Shown: one piece after another, positions 60,594 to 64,000 of the stretch | Layout: every line of letters starts with the position of its first letter | Position numbering within the stretch: the stretch's first letter is position 1 | Source: Ferribacterium limneticum | GTDB taxonomy: Bacteria > Pseudomonadota > Gammaproteobacteria > Burkholderiales > Rhodocyclaceae | DNA: 64,000 nt | Direction of reading: 5' to 3' | NCBI RefSeq assembly: GCF_020510585.1 | Contig: NZ_CP075190.1 | Location: 3,346,001 to 3,410,000, forward strand | Position numbers and translations under genes: made by a program | The notes under the pieces: generated by a model | Seen by the model: the letters and a program-made list of their open reading frames with translations, nothing else | Databases searched by the model: none | Told to the model about the DNA's origin: nothing

Positions 60594-61106
60594 ATGTTCA
60601 ATCCATGGGAATCTACGTTTAACGAAGCCAAGGCGGCACATGAGTCATCGGAATATGGCCTCAATGACCCGACCGGACCATTATTCCAATGGGCAGGGGC
60701 AGAGAGAGTAAAGCAAGCCAAGGGCAGCATTGAAAACGGCGATGGGTTTGCGGTTTTGACGTGTATCCGAATCTGCGTAACAAATGGTTTAGTCGCCCCG
60801 AAGTGGTTGGCTTACGCCTTCAATAGGCGCTATGACGCCGTAAATAATGGGAGAGCAATAAGCTGGGATGACCCATTGGCATTTGGAAAACCATACAAGA
60901 CAGGCACTCACAAAAACTCGGTAAAAAAGAGACGCATGGTGGATTTGTCCGCCTGGAATATCGCCACATCGATACAAAGCGAGGAACCTAGCACACCAAT
61001 TGATGCGGCTTTCTTTGAGCGAGTCGGAAAATCGACAACCCCACCTGTAGGAAAAACGGAAGCCGAGAAAGCGTACTACCGCGCAAAAAAATACTTGGAT
61101 CGATAA
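60594..61106 (+). CDS. Hypothetical protein of the element
   Basis: This 170-residue soluble protein has no family that I recognise. The first part (MFNPWESTFNEAKAAHESSEYG) is acidic, the middle has WLAYAFNRRYDAVNNGRAISWDDPLAFGKP, and the end is charged and helical. The middle segment resembles uncharacterised proteins of islands that carry AlpA and primase genes. ATG 60594 was preferred to a TTG nine codons earlier. Confidence 0.6.
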   Translation: MFNPWESTFNEAKAAHESSEYGLNDPTGPLFQWAGAERVKQAKGSIENGDGFAVLTCIRICVTNGLVAPKWLAYAFNRRYDAVNNGRAISWDDPLAFGKPYKTGTHKNSVKKRRMVDLSAWNIATSIQSEEPSTPIDAAFFERVGKSTTPPVGKTEAEKAYYRAKKYLDR

Positions 61107-61128
61107 GGGCTACCGCCATTCCCACAAT

Positions 61129-61148
61129 TTCCGCAAACTTTGCGGGAA
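61129..61148. promoter_or_regulatory. Palindromic operator upstream of the AlpA-like gene
   Basis: TTCCGCAAA-C-TTTGCGGGAA is a nearly perfect dyad with a one-base centre, so it is a protein site rather than an RNA hairpin. It lies about 80 bp before the AlpA-like start. Confidence 0.5.
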
Positions 61149-61225
61149 TACACAACAAAAAGAGGTAATGAATATGTGAATCCTAGTTCATGCAATCGCA
61201 TGAATACCTACTAGGAGTCACGCAA

Positions 61226-61438
61226 ATGCAAGAGAATCAAAAGCCGCTTGTTATTCTTCGACGCGGCCAAGTAGAGGCACGCACTGGCCTTTCAGTTTCG
61301 ACCATCTATCGACGTATTGCAGATGGTTCGTTTCCAGCGCCTATTGATCTAGGCGGCGGGCGCTCGGTTGGGTGGCTTGAGCACGAAATCGAGGCTTTCA
61401 TTGCATCCCGTGTCGAAGCCAGTCGCAAGACTGCGTAA
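61226..61438 (+). CDS. AlpA-family DNA-binding regulator
   Basis: This 70-residue protein is of the AlpA/MerR-like winged helix group: RRGQVEARTGLSVSTIYRRI, then GSFPAPIDLGGGRSVGWLEHEIEAFI. AlpA proteins activate integrase or excision genes of P4-like islands. ATG 61226 has AGGAG eight bases upstream. Confidence 0.85.
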   Translation: MQENQKPLVILRRGQVEARTGLSVSTIYRRIADGSFPAPIDLGGGRSVGWLEHEIEAFIASRVEASRKTA

Positions 61439-61447
61439 GGGGGCGCC

Positions 61448-61795
61448 ATGTGCACATCAAAAATGCAGTGTGGGGCCGGCTGCACCCCACCCGGACAGAT
61501 GCCTCTCGACGGCATACCGTTACCCTCCTTGGCACCATTCAACACGAACAACCAAAGAGAGCTACGCATCATCCGTGCGCTGGCTACAGGGGCACGCACC
61601 CGCGAAGAACTGGACGCCATAGCTGGCGCCTCAAATGTCCCGGACGCCATCGCTGTGCTGCGCCGCAAAGGGCTGGCGATACCTGCACACCGTGAGCCGG
61701 TTATTGATCGCGACCAGGCAGTGGTCTATCGCGGCCGCTACCGCTTCACTGACTTGGATCTGATCCGCACTCGTCATCTTTGGGAGTCCGCATGA
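61448..61795 (+). CDS. Hypothetical protein, possible winged-helix
   Basis: This 115-residue protein has four closely spaced cysteines or prolines at the N-terminus (MCTSKMQCGAGCTPPG) and a predicted winged-helix segment (LRIIRALATGARTREELDAIAGASNVPDAIAVLRRKGL). It has 9 bp to the AlpA-like gene and a 4-bp overlap with the next gene, so it belongs to the same operon as the primase. Confidence 0.65.
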   Translation: MCTSKMQCGAGCTPPGQMPLDGIPLPSLAPFNTNNQRELRIIRALATGARTREELDAIAGASNVPDAIAVLRRKGLAIPAHREPVIDRDQAVVYRGRYRFTDLDLIRTRHLWESA

Positions 61796-62058
61796 AAGCC
61801 GCTACAGCCTTCGGAAGAACCTACGGCGATGCAATAGAGCCGGAAACCAGCCAGACACTTCGTGTTCAAGAATGCTTCAGGCGTCACAGCGGAAGAGCTA
61901 TCGCTATTCGGCCGGGATGTGCTGGCGCTCGCCGCTTCATGCGTGGTCTGCACGTTGAACCGGACATGCTTCCCGCCTTGATTGCCGCACTACAAGCCGC
62001 CCAACGTCACACCGAAGCGCTACAAGAACTAGAAAAGGAGCTCAACGCCAATGGCTGA
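61792..62058 (+). CDS. Hypothetical protein of the element
   Basis: This 88-residue protein has no family that I recognise. The C-terminal half (MLPALIAALQAAQRHTEALQELEKELN) is a predicted amphipathic helix or coiled coil. Its ATG overlaps the preceding stop (ATGA), and its end overlaps the primase start by 8 bp. Confidence 0.6.
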   Translation: MKAATAFGRTYGDAIEPETSQTLRVQECFRRHSGRAIAIRPGCAGARRFMRGLHVEPDMLPALIAALQAAQRHTEALQELEKELNANG

Positions 62059-64000
62059 GCCGTTCATTACGCAAGTTGTCGCCTCCGCCCTCGCCAACTT
62101 CGACACCGTCATGGAGCATTGCGGCATGGCCGGCGGCAAAGACCAGGCCCGTGAATACCTGGCACTCAACCCCAAGCGCTCAGATAGCAAACTGGGCAGT
62201 CTCTCGACCAATCGCGACACGGGGGCGGGTGGTGACTTCGCAACCGGCGAGACTTGGGGCGACTTGGTAGCGATGACAGCATGGCGCTTTGACTGCTCCC
62301 AGATGGATGCAGCAGAGCGCCTCGCCGACCTCCTCGGCATTCAAAAGCCGAACCGCCAGAAACGCGCCACAAGCGGCGAACGCCCGGCCGGCAACACCAA
62401 CACAGCGACCGCCCCGAGAAAACCAGCCCCAGCCGCCCCCAGCCGCAAGCCTGCGCCGGATGCCGACGGCTGGGAATGCGTTATTCCAGCTCCTGAAGAT
62501 GCAGCCGCCCCTCCTGTTGCGAATCCACGCCAAGGCCAGCCATCGATCCGCTATGAATACCGGACGGAAGCCGGCCGCCTCGGCTTCTTCATTGATCGCT
62601 ATCAGGGCAAGGATGGTAAGAGTTTTGCCCAGCTTACGTTTTGGCGGAACGCAGCCGGCCGCACTGAATGGCGCTGGAAATCGCCACCGGCCCCGCGCCT
62701 GCTGTATGGCCTTGATCTGCTCGCCGCCCGGCCGGATGCGCCGGTCATCGTGTGCGAAGGCGAGAAGGCCGCCGACGCCGCCCGCCCGCTGTTTCCCGGC
62801 TTCGTTTGTGTGAGCTGGCCGGGTGGTTCCAATGCCGTGGATAAGGCCGGCTGGCTTCCGCTGGCGGGCCGTGACGTCACCTTGTGGCCTGACCTGGACG
62901 AACCGGGGGCGGCATGCATGGCCAAGCTGACAGGCATCCTCTCAACCCTCGCCAAGGCGCCGGCCGCGCTCTACCAGGTGCAGCCGCAAGCCTTTGGCCT
63001 GAGTGACAAGGGTGACGATGCTGCCGATTTGCTGGGCTGGGATGCTGCACGCTGCGCAGACGTATGCACTAGCGTCGCGTGGCGTGCTGCGGTCGACGTA
63101 CCAAAGCCAGCAAAAACCGAAGCGCCCGGCGCCAAGGCGAGCAAGCCGGACAAGGGCGGCGCTCCGGCAGGCGGGCCCCGCACCTGCTACAGCCTTGAGG
63201 TGGGTGGCGTGTATTTCACCGACACGGATCGCGACGGCAACCAGGGCGCTCCAAAGTGGATTTGCTCTTACCTTGAGCCCGTCGCCCGTGTGCGTAACCC
63301 GGATAACCAGGGCTGGGGCTTGCTGGTCCGCCTCTACGACGCCGACAAGGTAGAGCACAAGCTGGTTATTCCGATGACGCTATTTCGCGGCGATGGTCTC
63401 GAAGTGGCTGGCATGCTGTTGGATGCTGGCCTGACCATGGCGACGGGCGGCCGGCAGAAGGTTATTGCCTACCTGCAGAGCGCCCGACCGGATGCCCGGG
63501 CCCGGATCACCAGCCGCACCGGGTGGCATGCCACAAGCGACGGCCCGGCCGTCTATGTGTTGCCAAATCGAGCCTTTGGAAACGAAGCCGACGAATGGCT
63601 GTATGAGGCAGAAGGCAGCAGTGTGCATGCCTTCAAGGCCAAAGGCACGGCGGACGAATGGCGAGACCACGTGGGGCGCCTGTGCCGTGGCAATTCCCGC
63701 CTGCTATTTGCCGTGTCCGTGGCCTTCGCTTCCCCGCTGTTGCACCTGGTGGGCGGTGAGTCGGGCGGTTTTCACTACCGCAGTAATTCCAGCGACGGCA
63801 AGACCACAGCGCTACGTGTGGCGTGCTCTGTCTGTGGCGATGGCGGCTATATGCAGCGCTGGCGAGCGACTGATAACGGCCTTGAGGCACTGGCAATGCA
63901 GCACTGTGATTCGCTGCTCGCCCTTGACGAGTTGGCCCAGCTTGACCCCAAGGTAGCAGGGGAGACCGCTTACATGCTCGCCAACGGAGCGGGCAAGACC
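62051..64000 (+). CDS. Primase-helicase with TOPRIM and DUF927 domains (partial)
   Basis: This protein is cut by the window end, and 650 codons are visible. The N-terminal part (residues 20-100) precedes a proline-rich linker. A TOPRIM-like segment has VIVCEGEKAADAARP and LWPDLDEPGAA. A DUF927 domain follows, with RITSRTGWH, FHYRSNSSDGKTTALRVACS as the P-loop and LLALDELAQLDP as the Walker B-like motif. This pattern is typical of replication proteins of integrative elements and satellites. The ATG at 62051 has AAGGAG nine bases upstream. It supports self-replication of the element after excision. Confidence 0.88.
   Translation, partial: MAEPFITQVVASALANFDTVMEHCGMAGGKDQAREYLALNPKRSDSKLGSLSTNRDTGAGGDFATGETWGDLVAMTAWRFDCSQMDAAERLADLLGIQKPNRQKRATSGERPAGNTNTATAPRKPAPAAPSRKPAPDADGWECVIPAPEDAAAPPVANPRQGQPSIRYEYRTEAGRLGFFIDRYQGKDGKSFAQLTFWRNAAGRTEWRWKSPPAPRLLYGLDLLAARPDAPVIVCEGEKAADAARPLFPGFVCVSWPGGSNAVDKAGWLPLAGRDVTLWPDLDEPGAACMAKLTGILSTLAKAPAALYQVQPQAFGLSDKGDDAADLLGWDAARCADVCTSVAWRAAVDVPKPAKTEAPGAKASKPDKGGAPAGGPRTCYSLEVGGVYFTDTDRDGNQGAPKWICSYLEPVARVRNPDNQGWGLLVRLYDADKVEHKLVIPMTLFRGDGLEVAGMLLDAGLTMATGGRQKVIAYLQSARPDARARITSRTGWHATSDGPAVYVLPNRAFGNEADEWLYEAEGSSVHAFKAKGTADEWRDHVGRLCRGNSRLLFAVSVAFASPLLHLVGGESGGFHYRSNSSDGKTTALRVACSVCGDGGYMQRWRATDNGLEALAMQHCDSLLALDELAQLDPKVAGETAYMLANGAGKT

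Larger units (their letters stand above)
57660..64000 (+). mobile_element. Integrative element at tRNA-Leu(CAA), left part
   Basis: The element begins at the 3-prime end of tRNA-Leu(CAA) with a tyrosine integrase. It continues with small regulators, hypothetical genes and a TOPRIM/DUF927 primase-helicase, an arrangement like P4-type satellite islands. Two perfect DnaA boxes after the integrase gene may mark an origin. The codon use and base composition (AT-rich stretches at 59100-59300 and 60600-61200) differ from the GC-rich nir locus. The far attachment site, which should repeat the end of the tRNA gene, is outside the window. Confidence 0.85.

Noticed and set aside
1..64000. CRISPR arrays and Cas genes
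   Set aside because: No array of evenly spaced 25-40 bp repeats and no Cas-like proteins were seen.
1..64000. rRNA genes
   Set aside because: No stretch resembles 5S, 16S or 23S rRNA. Only two tRNA genes were found.

Overview
The window looks like a chromosome segment of a denitrifying, nutritionally versatile betaproteobacterium, most likely of the Rhodocyclales (Dechloromonas/Azonexus/Aromatoleum neighbourhood). This is inferred from the cytochrome cd1 nitrite reductase cluster with a fused nirDL, the cyanophycin genes, and a five-subunit ketone carboxylase of the acetophenone carboxylase type. No 16S rRNA or other taxonomic marker is present.

Region 1 (1-25 kb) is a ketone-degradation regulon. 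It has an acyl-CoA ligase (minus strand); thiolase, two CoA-transferase subunits and a DUF3135 protein (plus strand); a sigma-54 activator of the AcoR type; an operon of EthD-like, DUF1329, DUF1302, RND/MMPL and YCF48-like proteins (minus strand); the carboxylase operon apcABCDE (minus strand); and a CobW-type GTPase (plus strand). Sigma-54 (-24/-12) promoters are readable before the thiolase, the YCF48-led operon, apcA and cobW, so one activator could switch on the set. The implied chemistry is ketone + bicarbonate + ATP to a 3-oxo acid, activation to the CoA ester, and thiolytic cleavage to acetyl-CoA plus an acyl-CoA. The true ketone cannot be read from the sequence.

Region 2 (25-38 kb) is mixed. 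It holds a PAS-PAS chemoreceptor-like protein truncated beside a tRNA-Leu(GAG), two hybrid histidine kinases (one coupled to a periplasmic binding protein), an SpmA/SpmB fusion, an L,D-transpeptidase-like protein, a TMEM175-like membrane protein, a glycine-zipper lipoprotein and a DUF3149 peptide.

Region 3 (38-57.5 kb) is the denitrification locus: nirN and nirJ, then nirH, nirG, nirDL, nirF, nirC, a cupredoxin, a di-haem cytochrome and nirS, all on the minus strand, with nirE divergent. The nir genes are interrupted by a plus-strand cyanophycin cluster (ABC transporter, DUF1854 protein, CphA-prime, CphA). DNR/FNR boxes sit at nirS/nirE and at nirJ/ABC transporter. A roughly 37-bp dispersed repeat occurs in six clear copies between 30.9 and 53.2 kb. 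Two copies lie inside genes, where they encode the hydrophobic core of the NirN and NirC signal peptides.

Region 4 (57.6 kb to the end) is the left part of an integrative element at tRNA-Leu(CAA). It carries a tyrosine integrase, two perfect DnaA boxes flanking an AT-rich stretch, HTH and AlpA-like regulators, small hypothetical genes and a TOPRIM/DUF927 primase-helicase that runs off the window. The right attachment site is not in view.
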